A program made the translations under genes and the position numbers. Below, piece after piece: positions 26,033-36,981 of a stretch of DNA of 64,000 bases (position 1 is the stretch's first letter; the number at the start of each line of letters is the position of its first letter). The stretch covers positions 19,931,001 to 19,995,000 of the forward strand of contig NC_058498.1 of assembly GCF_020382885.2 (NCBI RefSeq). The letters are read 5' to 3'. The DNA comes from Scatophagus argus (taxonomy: Eukaryota; Chordata; Actinopteri; Scatophagidae). The notes under the pieces are model-generated. The model had not been told where the DNA came from. It did not search any database and was given only the letters and a program-made list of their open reading frames with translations.

Positions 26033-26118
26033 TTTATTTTCATATACAGATGTTAGGCATACTTAAGAATGTTGTAAAAAAAATGCAACAAGCAAAAGGT
26101 GGAGCCAAGTATTTATTC
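26033..26118 (-). terminator. anapc4: anapc4 poly(A) signals
   Basis: Minus-strand AATAAA occurs at 26,113-26,118 (17 bases after the stop) and again at 26,033-26,038. The second is more likely to be used, giving a 3' UTR of about 120 bases. Confidence 0.55.
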
Positions 26119-26134
26119 AGCTTGCTTCACTGAC

Positions 26135-29100
26135 TCAGTCTTGAGAGAGTTCCAGGGCTTCCTCAGACTCCAGATGCTCCACAGTTTTTTGGAACGCTGC
26201 CCCTCTTTGTCCTCCAGCTTCATCTTCAGCCTCTACACTCTCCTCTCCGTGCCCCTGACTGGTCATTGATGTTTCCAGGACATCATGGTCAGCGCTGGTG
26301 TTCTGCGACTCTGCTCCCTCATCATCCTCATCTTCGACATCCATCTCAAAAACACGGATGTGCCTCAGATTGGCACTTAGCTGCCAGGAATAAAAGGGTT
26401 AATGTTACACTCATTCACTGGCATGCTGCTGGTAGAGAAATATGAGAACACCAAAAAAATGGATCATCTGAACTGATTTTTACTGATCCTTGGAACTAAC
26501 AGAAATAATGGGTCCTAGGAATTAATTTAACGTACCACACAGGCCACTTTGCGGATTCCATTAACAGCAACAAACTGAGCCTTCATGCTTTCCAGTTCAC
26601 GCCACTGATTCCCCAACACCAGTTCTTGGCACGGAATGGCGCTGCTCTGCTGGTCCAACCTGAAAATATGGGCGAAATATGGAGCATTTAAAGTATTGTA
26701 CAGCATTTTAAAATTAAACCCAGCCTCAACTACTCAAATCTAAAAACAAACTACCCCACAACCCTGACAGATAAGTGTTTTAGAAAATGAATGAATGAAT
26801 AAATGAAAAAAAAAAACAAACTACATTCAGAATGGTGAGAATTTTTGTTATGAAAGGAAGATATTCCTAATAGAAATGCATGCACACACACACCTCAGGT
26901 TAGGCTCCCAGTTGAATTCAGTCTCACAGCTCAGGGTGGAAGCAAGAGGAATCTGAGCCAGGACACGCCTTCTGTTCTCTTCTTCTGATCCTTGCAAGAC
27001 CACAGTTAGCATTTCATCGTCATAGAAACGAGCATCCAGGCAGCTGAACGCATGACTGGGCCTGGAAAAGAAAATCATGTTAAGTCATGGCAGAAACACT
27101 TTCACCAGTTGAGGGATTATTTTACATATTTTAAAAACAATAACTGGTAGAACTAACTGTGCTACGGCATTATCATCATCTGCATTGTCAAGATGGTGGC
27201 TGAGGTCGATGGACATGACGCTGTTGGGGATTTGCCTGTGGGAACAAAAACATGGTTATACACTGATTAAAACACACAGAGAAACTCACATAAACCCACA
27301 ATTACACCAATGTACCGGTTTGGGTCTGTTGCTTTGCGTAATAGGTAGAGCTTGCAGGGTGAAATCTCTGGCATGCAGAACAAAACATAGTGCATCTTGG
27401 CTTTCTTGTCATTCCACCTGCAGGATAGCAAAGAAGTATCATTAATACAAACCTGTCTGTCTGCGCTTATCATTATGAGGTTTGTGTTTTACTTACAAAG
27501 ATGGAAGCTCAAAAAGTCGTGGAGTGTTTTCAGAGCTAAAAAAAAAGGGACATGAACGAATAAAGACGATCTTAATCACATTAATTTAGTCATACTTTAA
27601 ATAATACAGATTATTAACAGAAAATTATATCGTACCTCTCTGGCACAGTGTACAGGGGCAAAAAGACAGCCTGGTTTACAGACTTCCCAATCACTTCCTG
27701 CATACACATGAACAATAAATGAGAAACACTTTAACTGAATTGAGAATAAGTCAGATTTTTCATTAAAATGATCTGTGTGATTGTCCCTGACATTTCTTTA
27801 ACTCAGTGCTTCATCATATAGGTGAAAAAAAGGAAGACAGACACCACACAAAACTCACTGCAGGTTTCTGGAGACACTGCTCAATCACATTCTCCATCAT
27901 CCTCTTGACAAAGTGCAAAGATTTTTGGGGATATGAAGGAAACAGCAAAGGGCTCTCTAGATAAAACAGTTAAACATCCAATATATTAGTTATGGAGATG
28001 GTATTTGAAGTAAAACCAAGTATAACCCAGTATTTTCTCATCAAATTTAACCTCATTCCAAAAGACACAGTTATGAAACTGGTATTCTCCTAATTAATAA
28101 AAAAAATAAAATAAAATTAAGTACTTAAAACTAATTTAAAAATCTCAAGGCAATATCAAAGTTCACCCTTCAGATGTGTGCTCTCCTGTAAAAACTTCAG
28201 CCACTGGTTTCCCTTTGTGTTGGGCGGAGACACGAGGTCATCATCCTCATCCTTCAGGTACTGTCCATATGAAAGAGAAATCAGAGTGTTGTAAGAGAGC
28301 AGCTTCATTTTAAAACACTTGAAGGCATGCAACACAAACCACTTACCTGACCAACTCGCTCTACGTTGAAGTACTTCCCTTTACGATCAAAGAGTTCTTC
28401 ATTCTATTGAACCAGAGACAGCTTTGTAAACAGCAATAAACACGTTGAATACGTGTAATTAACTATCATCACAGTGCCATTAGGCTGATCTCACCTCACT
28501 GAAATGCTCAGACAGGAAGTCAGCCACAAATGCAATGTCCTTTTGAGTCATCTAATGGATTAACAAAACATGATCAAAGTATTTAATAATTTCAGAAACA
28601 CTTAAACTATCACAAATCTGTCTCTCAGCACCTTTGATAGCTCACCTTGTTGAGTTCTGGCGGTACATGCTCCTCACACATTCGTAGCATAGCTGCAGGG
28701 AGCATGAAAACAATTATTAATACTTCACACTTGGGATCTTAGAAACTGATGCATGTCAAATTGCACAAATGTAATGTGTAATATTTATTCTTACCCACAT
28801 ATAGCCACCGAAAAAAGGCTTTAAAGTTCTTCATACTCTTGTCAATCACCCTAGATGACAAAGTAAAAACAGTGACTCTGTGAAAACAGCAGCAGATACA
28901 CCATTTACACAGAAAAAAAGAGCACTGCTATTAGCACAAAAAGCTAATAAATTCAAATGTCATTGAGCTGGACAAACAAACTGGACTGGTGCAAGAACGT
29001 GGTTACAAACTGGACTGGTGCAAGAACGTGGACATGGTCTACAGAAAGGGCCAGAGCCGCCTCTACTTTCTGAGGCGGCTGAGGTCCTTCAACATCTGCA

Positions 29101-32100
29101 GGACGATGCTGAGGATGTTCTATGAGTCGGTGGTGTCCAGTGCCATCACATATGCCGTTGCCTGCTGGGGCAGCTGCCTGAGGGTGAGGGACACTAACAG
29201 ACTCAATAGAATCATCAAGAAGGCCAGCCATGTTGTGGGAGAGGAACTGGACTCTCTGACAGTGGTGTCTGAGAGGAGGATGTTGTCCAAAATAAGAACT
29301 ATACTGGACTTTCCCTCTCACCCTCTCCACAATGTGCTGATCGGCTACAGGAGCTCGTTCAGCAACAGACTCATACTGCCACGATGCACCACAGAGCGAC
29401 ACAGGAAATCATTCCTGCCTGTCGCCATCAAACTGTTAAACTCAGCACTGTGACGGACACACTCACTGTTTATACAATGTACATATTGGCTACTTTTACA
29501 CATTGCACATACCTGTATTTTTAAATTTTCTTAAAAAATTTTTGAATACAGTTTTTGTAAATACTACTGTACTTGAGATTTTAGTTTTTGTTTATCCTAT
29601 TTGTCTGTAGAAACAAGAATTTCCCTCCAGGGATTAATAAAGGAATTCTGATGATTCTGAGCTCACTGCAGAAGTTCGTTGGCTTTCAGAGAGAATGAAC
29701 CCACGGCTGTGATAGCACCTGAAAACATAAAGCACATGTGGATGCTGATGATTAAAGAAGAGCTCATTTTTTACAGTTCATTCAGGTCAGGGGCATGGTA
29801 CCTTCTATAGCTGCTGAATCCAGACCGAGGGGCTCGAACTTCTGCTTCCACAGAGACATGCCTTTCACCTCGCTGAGGTGATACAACAGAGCCTCAGAGC
29901 CGCTGCAGCCAGAGAAACAGAGGGAGAGATTTTAACAGAAAAATCCCATGTAGCAGGCAGTGTTGAGGAGATGTGAAAGGCTGAAAATACCTCTGCAGGT
30001 GGCTGATCACCAGTTTCTGGATGCTGGAGTACGAGGACTCAATCGACTGGCCAAGCTTCTTCAGGCCCTACAATGAAAATAGAACATGCAGATAAGAAAC
30101 AAACAGTATGTGTTTTTCAGTTAGAGTAAATTTTAATCCCAATTGTGTATAAATTCAAGCTTGAACACTAGGAGTATTTATGCTACCTCTCACTCTCACC
30201 TTGACAGTCAGCTGGTTCATTAGAAGAGCCTGCAGCTCAGGGCTACATGAAAGCAAAGAGCCAAAGAGCAGAAAAAATACACAAATTAGCTCAAAATATT
30301 TTGTCATCATCTACAGGACACTGCAAACATTGCAACATGATAACGACAAAAGAATTTGCCTCTTTTCTCACCTTGACTGTCCCCACAGCAAAAGCTCCAA
30401 AAACTCATCTTGAACTTGAGTGCTTGTGTTTTTTTCCTGTAACGATGGGAAATAAGACGTTTGGTGTGCCCTCTCAATTCAGCCAATTTTAGGCTTTAAA
30501 CTACAACTACTGACCTGAACGAACTTAGTGAGTCGAAGATCCATCTGCATGAGGATGTCCTCCCAGGCTTCGCACATACATGTGAGGGACAGATGCAGGT
30601 ACTGCAGCAGGGTAGAGATGTGGGTGAACTTGCGTGCCATCCTGGTCACCTCAGGCAGACAGTCTGACAACAACTCCGTGTCTAACTGAAGGACAAAGCA
30701 GCAGTTAAAATAAGTGAATAAAAACGCAAGTTAAGTCAGAAATAAGAACATGAAGGAAAGTTTATAAGAGCTAGAAAAAGAAGCCAAACCATACAGCTCA
30801 CCTGAATGTAGCAGATCTCTGGGTTGTTGTCAGCAGACCTGACTTCTGAGATGACAGACAAAGACTTGAGATCACTGGACAGACTCAGGCTGCGACAGGT
30901 TCCTGATACCTGTGTCATTAAATGAAAAGATAATGAGTTTAATCACCAAATGTATTCGTATATTTTTCAAATATCAGTTTTGGAGGCTTAATTTTGGATT
31001 TTTCTTTGTCAGTATTGACCTGAATAATAATTGTCATGTCATGATTATTGTGCCACAGGCACAACTCATCAGTGCATCATGATTAATGCAATTGTTGTGA
31101 AGCTTACAATTGTTACATTTTGTTGAGCCTGTGTCAGGTAAGCGATGTTTCAACTCTACAGTAATTGCTGAGGCTAAGATTGTGGAAAAGTATTACATAT
31201 TTTGTAAGATGTTACTACAGTAACATCCATTAAGTTAGACTTTTGTTTTTGCTGTTTAATGACACAATTCAGCACCTCAAACTATTTTTTTCAATAACCA
31301 AAATATCAGTTGATTAATTCATTCTTATGTAAGGCGTATAGGACAAAGCTTGCAAATGAATGAAAGAGCCTCACTCCCGTTAAAGTGGCGATCTTGTACA
31401 TCCCATAGGCATAAAGCTCCACAAAACCAGCGTCTCCTCCAAGAACAAGTATGTTAAGCCTGTATGTAAACAAAATGGAGCTATGAAATCAATTCCAGTC
31501 CAACTTCAAAAGAATATTGCATTAAAAAGACTCAAAAGAGCAAAAAAAGAAAAAAACAAAAGAAGCTTAACTTACCTGACTTCTCCCAGGAGATTCATTA
31601 TCTCATCAGATTTTTCCTCACTGTTAGATACACAGACAGATAAATACACATGGCTGTTATGAAAACTATGAAACAGTAGAAAACTAATATCAGACTAGTG
31701 AGGGATGCATAAAATCCTGCCCCACCTGAAGATCTTGGAAGTTGTGCTATAGCTGTTGAAAAACATCAGTTTGAGCAAATGTTACTCAATCAGCCAAGGA
31801 GTTTCTGTCTTATAATCTGTGATCTGTACAATGAATGCTGCTGTTACCTCTTAGGAAGTGTTGGTAATTTAGGAAGAAAAAGTTTGGATTCATCCTCTGA
31901 GTTGTAGAAGGAGGTGAGGGCACTGCAAACATGAAAAACACCAAAAATGTACATAATGCAGATATTCAGACATCCTTTGTGCCACTGGTTTGGTCTCTGA
32001 GCCTCGTGTGTACCTGCTCTCCTCCATCACCTCCATCCAGTGCATGCAGGTTACAGGGTTCTGCACTGGAAACACATGGAGGATCTCTGCTTTCTCAACA

Positions 32101-32535
32101 CCACACAGGACCACCTGCTTGGTGTCTCCAAGGCTGAAGGCCAGTACTGAGGAGTGGATAAAAGTATAACAGCTTCATGCTTCCATCAACAAGCACATGA
32201 GTAATAACAGAAAAATGCACACAGTCATTCCTTACTTTTGCCATCAGGTCTCCATGCAAGTGCAGTGATCTCCTTCCCAGTATACTCACTGGGTGGTAAG
32301 CTCCAGACACGCTGGAAACTAGCCAAGCGATGTAGCAACAACTGTGGACAAACCACAACTATACTATTACAAAACCATAAAGCACACCAAGAGATCTTTT
32401 AGAATAAATAAACGATTTTAAGCCAACCTCTCCCGCTGTGTTGGCCAGGGCAATAAGATCCCTTTTGGGAGACCACGCCATACACAATACAGGGTTAGGA
32501 AGTTGCTTCTCTCCCACTTGCCGGAAGGCAGGCAT
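26135..32535 (-). CDS. anapc4: Anaphase-promoting complex subunit 4, complete, 27 coding exons
   Basis: APC4 is a platform scaffold of the APC/C ubiquitin ligase that drives mitotic exit. Coding exons from 5': 32535-32428, 32341-32236, 32146-32014, 31922-31848, 31752-31726, 31620-31576, 31459-31375, 30909-30802, 30685-30515, 30436-30372, 30242-30200, 30067-29991, 29902-29802, 29718-29667, 28850-28795, 28692-28646, 28551-28495, 28403-28347, 28260-28167, 27956-27859, 27697-27636, 27535-27497, 27417-27316, 27235-27158, 27061-26894, 26659-26536, 26380-26135. The sum is 2424 nt, or 807 residues, against 808 in human. The N-terminal WD40 half includes AWSPKRDLIALANTAGE, ITALAWRPDGK and TCMHWMEVMEES. 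The APC4 helical domain includes ARKFTHISTLLQYLHLSLTC, EAWEDILMQMDLRLTKFVQ and GLKKLGQSIESSYSSIQKL. Later hallmarks are KGKYFNVERVGQYLKDEDDD and LDARFYDDEMLTVVL. The last exon ends in an acidic tail after NLRHIRVFEMDVEDEDDE. The ATG at 32535 lies eight bases after an acceptor, so exon 1 is non-coding. Confidence 0.97.
28963..29663 (+). mobile_element. 5'-truncated non-LTR retrotransposon (LINE) in anapc4
   Basis: It occupies almost all of the intron between anapc4 coding exons 14 and 15, antisense to the gene. A + frame (28,989-29,453) encodes the end of a reverse transcriptase: GQSRLYFLRRLRSFNICRTM, MFYESVVSSAITYAVACWGS, RLNRIIKKASHVVG, and it ends KSFLPVAIKLLNSAL before TGA. The 3' tail has TTTCCCTCCAGGGATTAATA, AAGG and two ATTCTGATG-type units, the usual end of fish L2/Rex-type LINEs. 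The clade is not resolved. The short flank match TGAGCT (28,963-28,968 and 29,658-29,663) may be a target duplication. Confidence 0.85.
28976..29031 (+). repeat. 27-bp direct duplication at the LINE 5' end
   Basis: The same 27 bases, beginning ACAAACTGGACTGG, occur at 28,976-29,002 and 29,005-29,031, separated by TT. It lies at the truncated left end of the LINE fragment. Confidence 0.9.
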
Positions 32536-32598
32536 GTTTTTGGCTGAAAAATATGAAAAGTTTGAATAAATAACAGAAATTAATTAGGACGACCAAAC

Positions 32599-32626
32599 AA
32601 TATTGCTTAATATATTAAGCAATATT
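32599..32626. repeat. 28-bp perfect palindrome
   Basis: Two 14-bp half-sites (left arm AATATTGCTTAATA) with no spacer, in the 5' UTR intron of anapc4 (32,544-32,956). The function is unknown. Confidence 0.9.
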
Positions 32627-32956
32627 CTTACGTGACAATGTCATCCTGTCATGTGAGGACGACAACACCGTTATGCCTTTATTGTTATGTGTGCAGTTGT
32701 GCTTGGGTCTTTATGTTACAGCGCAGCTTGGCCTTTTCTGAATGTAAATGGGTTATTTGGGTGTTTGAACTGTGATGTACACAACAATACATTTGCATAA
32801 GTCAGTTTGGCATTTGAGAAATGTAACTAGCATGTAAATGTCAAGAAGCTTGCAGCAGGTGGGTAATGTTACCGCTGACCACGACCTAATAAACAAGACA
32901 GTACAAGAAAGCTAAACTAACTAAGACGAAGAGCTAATAATCGGCAGGAGTCTTAC

Positions 32957-33290
32957 CGTTATGAGTTGACAGATGAGAGCCTCTGTTTCAATCTTAAATA
33001 TTATGCTAGCAGGTTTGTTAATGAGCCGACGAAGTTAACGTAGACAAAACCGCATGGCTAACACCGCTCTGCACCGTACAGGAGGCGAATAAATTACTGC
33101 AACATGTCGTGCTGAACTGTAAAAACGACGAACACTCTGCACTCTATGCTGCAAAACACCAGTTTTACGTTTTCTTCATGTTTTCACAAATGGGCGGACG
33201 GCGCCATATTTTCCCTATAACCAATCACTGTGGTGCAACGGAAGCCGTGAGAAGACAGATTGGCTCATAAGGAAAACGCAATTCATAAAT
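32957..33290 (-). promoter_or_regulatory. anapc4: anapc4 non-coding first exon and promoter
   Basis: A minus-strand donor (GTAAGA, 32,951-32,956) marks the 3' end of a non-coding exon that would join the acceptor before the ATG exon at 32,543. Upstream are a GGGCGG box (33,192-33,197), a CCAAT on the + strand (33,221-33,225) and one on the minus strand (33,259-33,263). No TATA box was seen. The start site is placed near 33.1-33.2 kb by inference. Confidence 0.5.
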
Positions 33291-36200
33291 GGCTGAGCCA
33301 TTGAACTGGTTAGTAATCAAGCAATAGGTGAGTCAGTTTGTCGTGGGTGAAACGATACTTGGAAAAAATTACTGAAACCCACGTTTAAGTGGATGTTTTT
33401 GTAATGGTTTATAAAGCGTTTGACGTACAAATGATGATCTCTGCTGGTCAAATGTCGATACTGCATTGTGTATTTGTAGTAGTCACAGTGCATATAAACT
33501 TCTGCCAATTTACAAGTTTAATTCTGAATGTTTTCACCGGAAGCATGCTATAATGTTGTAGTCTTGTATACATTCACGATGTGTGGTTGTCGTAAATGTT
33601 CATTTCCCTCTGGTGATAAAAATAAAAATAAATTGACTGCAGTGACTATTTGGAAAGTTTGTTTAAGAACGTCTGTCATTGCATTTGTCTAAACCTCTGA
33701 CTGTCATTAATGTTGAATTTTTAATGTTGTTAAATGCAAACACGATGCTACTGTGTTTGCATTTAGTGATGCTAACACAGTTAGCTACTAGGCTAAATTT
33801 CCTAAAGTATCAAATCGTATTATGCAAATAAACCCTTTCAGAGCTCAGCATGTTACACCGAAACAAAAAGAAGGGATAAAACTGAAACAGAAAAAAGCTT
33901 TTGGTTGACCAGCCCCTTCAAAAGGAGTAGATGTATTTATCATAGTTAAACATGTGTCATTGTGTTATCTATAGAAATACCATAATATTGAATCTACGAG
34001 AGGTGAATATGATCTGTGGTGCGAGGAATAGCGTCGTGGTGAGCACATAACAACGTGCAGTATATACTATTCTTACACGCAGCACAGATACACGTCTGTA
34101 GATTATAAAAGTCACCATAAATAATACGGTTATTTTTAAATGATACCTCAGTAGAGTAATAATTGGGGCACAGTGAGAAGTGAGTGGAAGCGTGTGTATG
34201 TGTGTGTGCGAAGTAGAAAGTTAAAGTGGAAATTCCTTCCAAATTTGTCACTGGCACTTAAGTGCAATCAGTAGATGGATGAAGAACGAGAATAGCTCTG
34301 AGAGCACAAAATGTGATAGTGGCCTAGAAATAGACCAAGTGAGACTGAATGGCCCTCAACTGTCTGATATCCTTCTAACCCACTCTTTTGTCTTTTTCCA
34401 AGTAGCGTGCACTGCAGAGCCAAATGAGTCCAGCTGCACCTCTCTGGACCTGATTTTTAGGATTAGGGTAAGGGAGTGTGGATGGACCCAGAGCTGGAAC
34501 TGGACTAGAGCAACCTCTCTTTTTCTGCTACACCAAATAAGATAATTCTGGATGCAATGTGTTGGCTAGGCAGATAGTTTAAAATGTGACTGATCTGTGC
34601 CTTAATTGATTCTTAATATCCTACATGTAAGCAGCACTGATACTGACAAAACCGCTGAAGCACTGCTCTTTCCTAAATCCTCCTGGGCTTATTTTATAAA
34701 GATAACTTTGCATTACCGAGTCAGATGGGGTGGTCAGTGGGTGGTCTGAGGTCATTGGGTCAACTCAGCTGGACACAGTGGACAAATCGCTGTCATTTTA
34801 CCTTGTCATATTAGACATCTTCACCTGGCAAACCATAACCCAGCTAGTAAGTGACCTGTGGTATGAAGTGTGGCCAGTGTGCATTGAGGGCATCTGAATG
34901 TTGCAAGAGCCTCAGTTGTACTAACTTATTATTGTTAGGTGTGTGGTTTCAAATATCACAACAGAATGGCTGTTTTTCATGTTTGATTAACAAATATTTG
35001 TCCTGTAAAAATGTCACCCCTACCTTCTGTTCCCCAGGCCTACCATAACACTCTCTCTTCTTGCCAGTATTTGGCTGTGAAACCTGAGCCAGGGCCAAAT
35101 ATAGCCCCACACAGTGAGCAGTTAGAGACCAGGACAGATGGGACAGCAGGCCACTGCAGACGCAGTACGCAATTGGACCCTGAACCTGAGAGATCCTGCC
35201 GGCTGTTTGACCAATAAGGTTGCTCTTCTGGAAAGAGAAGGTTCTTTTTGTCTCATTCTTATTTAATTAACGGGACAAACCTGGAACCGCAAAACCAGGA
35301 GAAAGCCTTTGGACAGTTAGCGCACTTCCAGGTAAGTTTTGCTCTGTTCTTGTTGATTCTCTCAGCAGCATTTTATAATTTGGTCATTAATTGTTTATCA
35401 AGGATATCACTTAAACCATCTGATGTAACAGTACACCTGTTTTTTTAATGTAGTGGTTATATACAGTCATATGTAACATTACATACACAATATTGTTTTC
35501 TTTTAAGGACATTTGGATTCCTTCTCATTTTAAACTAGGCCTATTTGTCTTAAATATAACAAATACTCTAAAAATACATATGCAGTAAATATTGAAGTTC
35601 ATTAAATGACGCTTATGAAATCTTTGAAAGGAGAGGACTAATTGGAAACTTTGACAGCACTGACAATTGTTGTAACAATTAACTGCCATGCTGTCTCAGT
35701 GGTTTCTTTTTTCCACATTCTTATTTAATGAGCACATGGCCATTTTATTGTCCTCATCAGACAACAGCACGTTTCAGAGCCATATTCCTGGTTCATCTGG
35801 TCATCTGTCTAGTGCTTTACACCACTGATTGTGGGTATGTGTTTGTGCGTATCCACTTGTACCTGTGTGTTTGAAGGTAGTGGTTTCTAGGACCTCTTTC
35901 CTAAGCTCAGAGCGGTTGGATTTTGTGCTGCTGCTGTGAAACATAGCTCAGGAGATTAAAAATAACAACAGCTGGTCTTCAGGACGCCATGAGGAGCTGA
36001 GTGTCACACTGCGTCATGCATGTATCCACATCAACGGCTTCACAAGATGTTATGCGTCTAGAGTCAACGTCCTGAGAGATCAGAGTAGAGGAAACACGCC
36101 TATTTTAATGTGCATGTACATGTGACCTCGCTTGCATTATGTGTTAGTTAACATGCAAGGATGCATCATATAATATAATGTGCAGTATATACTGCACTCT

Positions 36201-36980
36201 GCATGCACTTACATTTGAATTATGATTTGAGATGTTCTTACAGGCATATTTTGGGAAAATGTTACAAACAAATGGTCTGCTCATTCAGAACGTACTGGTG
36301 TATTCTATATAGTGTGGACTTTTGAAATAGCATCTTTTGATTTCTGCAACTATAGCCCTACTCTAACTACACTCTAAATCAGTATTAAGCGACAAACATC
36401 AGCTGATTGATTGATTAGTTGATTGACAGAAAATTAAGTTGTTTAACTTATGGTTTTAGACGGTTTTATTTTTCCTCAGCTTCAAATCATTGTATCAGTG
36501 AGGAGACAGGACACTGATGGACATACTTTTGATCAAGTCTTTTCTAGACTTTTTAGGTTTAGAGACAGTGATTTATTTATCACACAAAAACAACAAATGG
36601 ATCAGTAAGTAAGGAAAAATTTTTTTTTTAGCATCAGCTGTTGGTTAGTGTGGAGTAAAACATCATGAGAGAACAGAGTGATGAGGTAAAATGTCCCATC
36701 AGAAACAGAGAGAGTAAGACATGCCAGTCATGTTAACTATGACCTCAGTTAAGGGCATTGCTAATACCCACCATCTGCGTCCAGACAACACTGGCCTGAG
36801 TCATCCAGCCAGCTATGGATGGGAGAGCAAACGAGCCAGTATTGTGAAATCTATATTTTAAACTTGACTACTCTTGTTTGTCATTTCCCTTTCTGTTGTT
36901 GTGTATACAGTATGAACTGTACAGATGACAGTGTAAATCCGGGTCATTTGCTGGTTGATGACAGTTGATGTGTGTTTCAG
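33291..36980. other. anapc4-palld intergenic region and palld 5' flank
   Basis: About 3.7 kb between divergent genes. No coding exon is supported. A candidate palld non-coding exon lies near 35.3 kb. The rest is AT-rich without a recognised repeat or RNA gene. Confidence 0.5.
35208..35331 (+). promoter_or_regulatory. palld: Candidate palld promoter and non-coding first exon
   Basis: A CCAAT (about 35,209-35,213), a TATTTAAT element (about 35,267) and then a strong donor CCAG|GTAAGT at 35,331/35,332 are spaced as a small first exon would need. It would splice to the acceptor at 36,980. A CArG-like CCAAATATAG (35,095-35,104, one mismatch) lies upstream. Entirely inferred. Confidence 0.27.
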
Positions 36981-36981
36981 G

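Noticed and set aside
28953..29402. 149-residue minus-strand open frame across the LINE
   Set aside because: It is the antisense shadow of the reverse-transcriptase frame and has no family features of its own.
36955..36981. In-frame upstream ATGs before palld MQDGGW
   Set aside because: They lie inside the acceptor region (TGTGTTTCAG ends at 36,980), so they would be spliced out. The ATG at 36,982 is the first in the exon.
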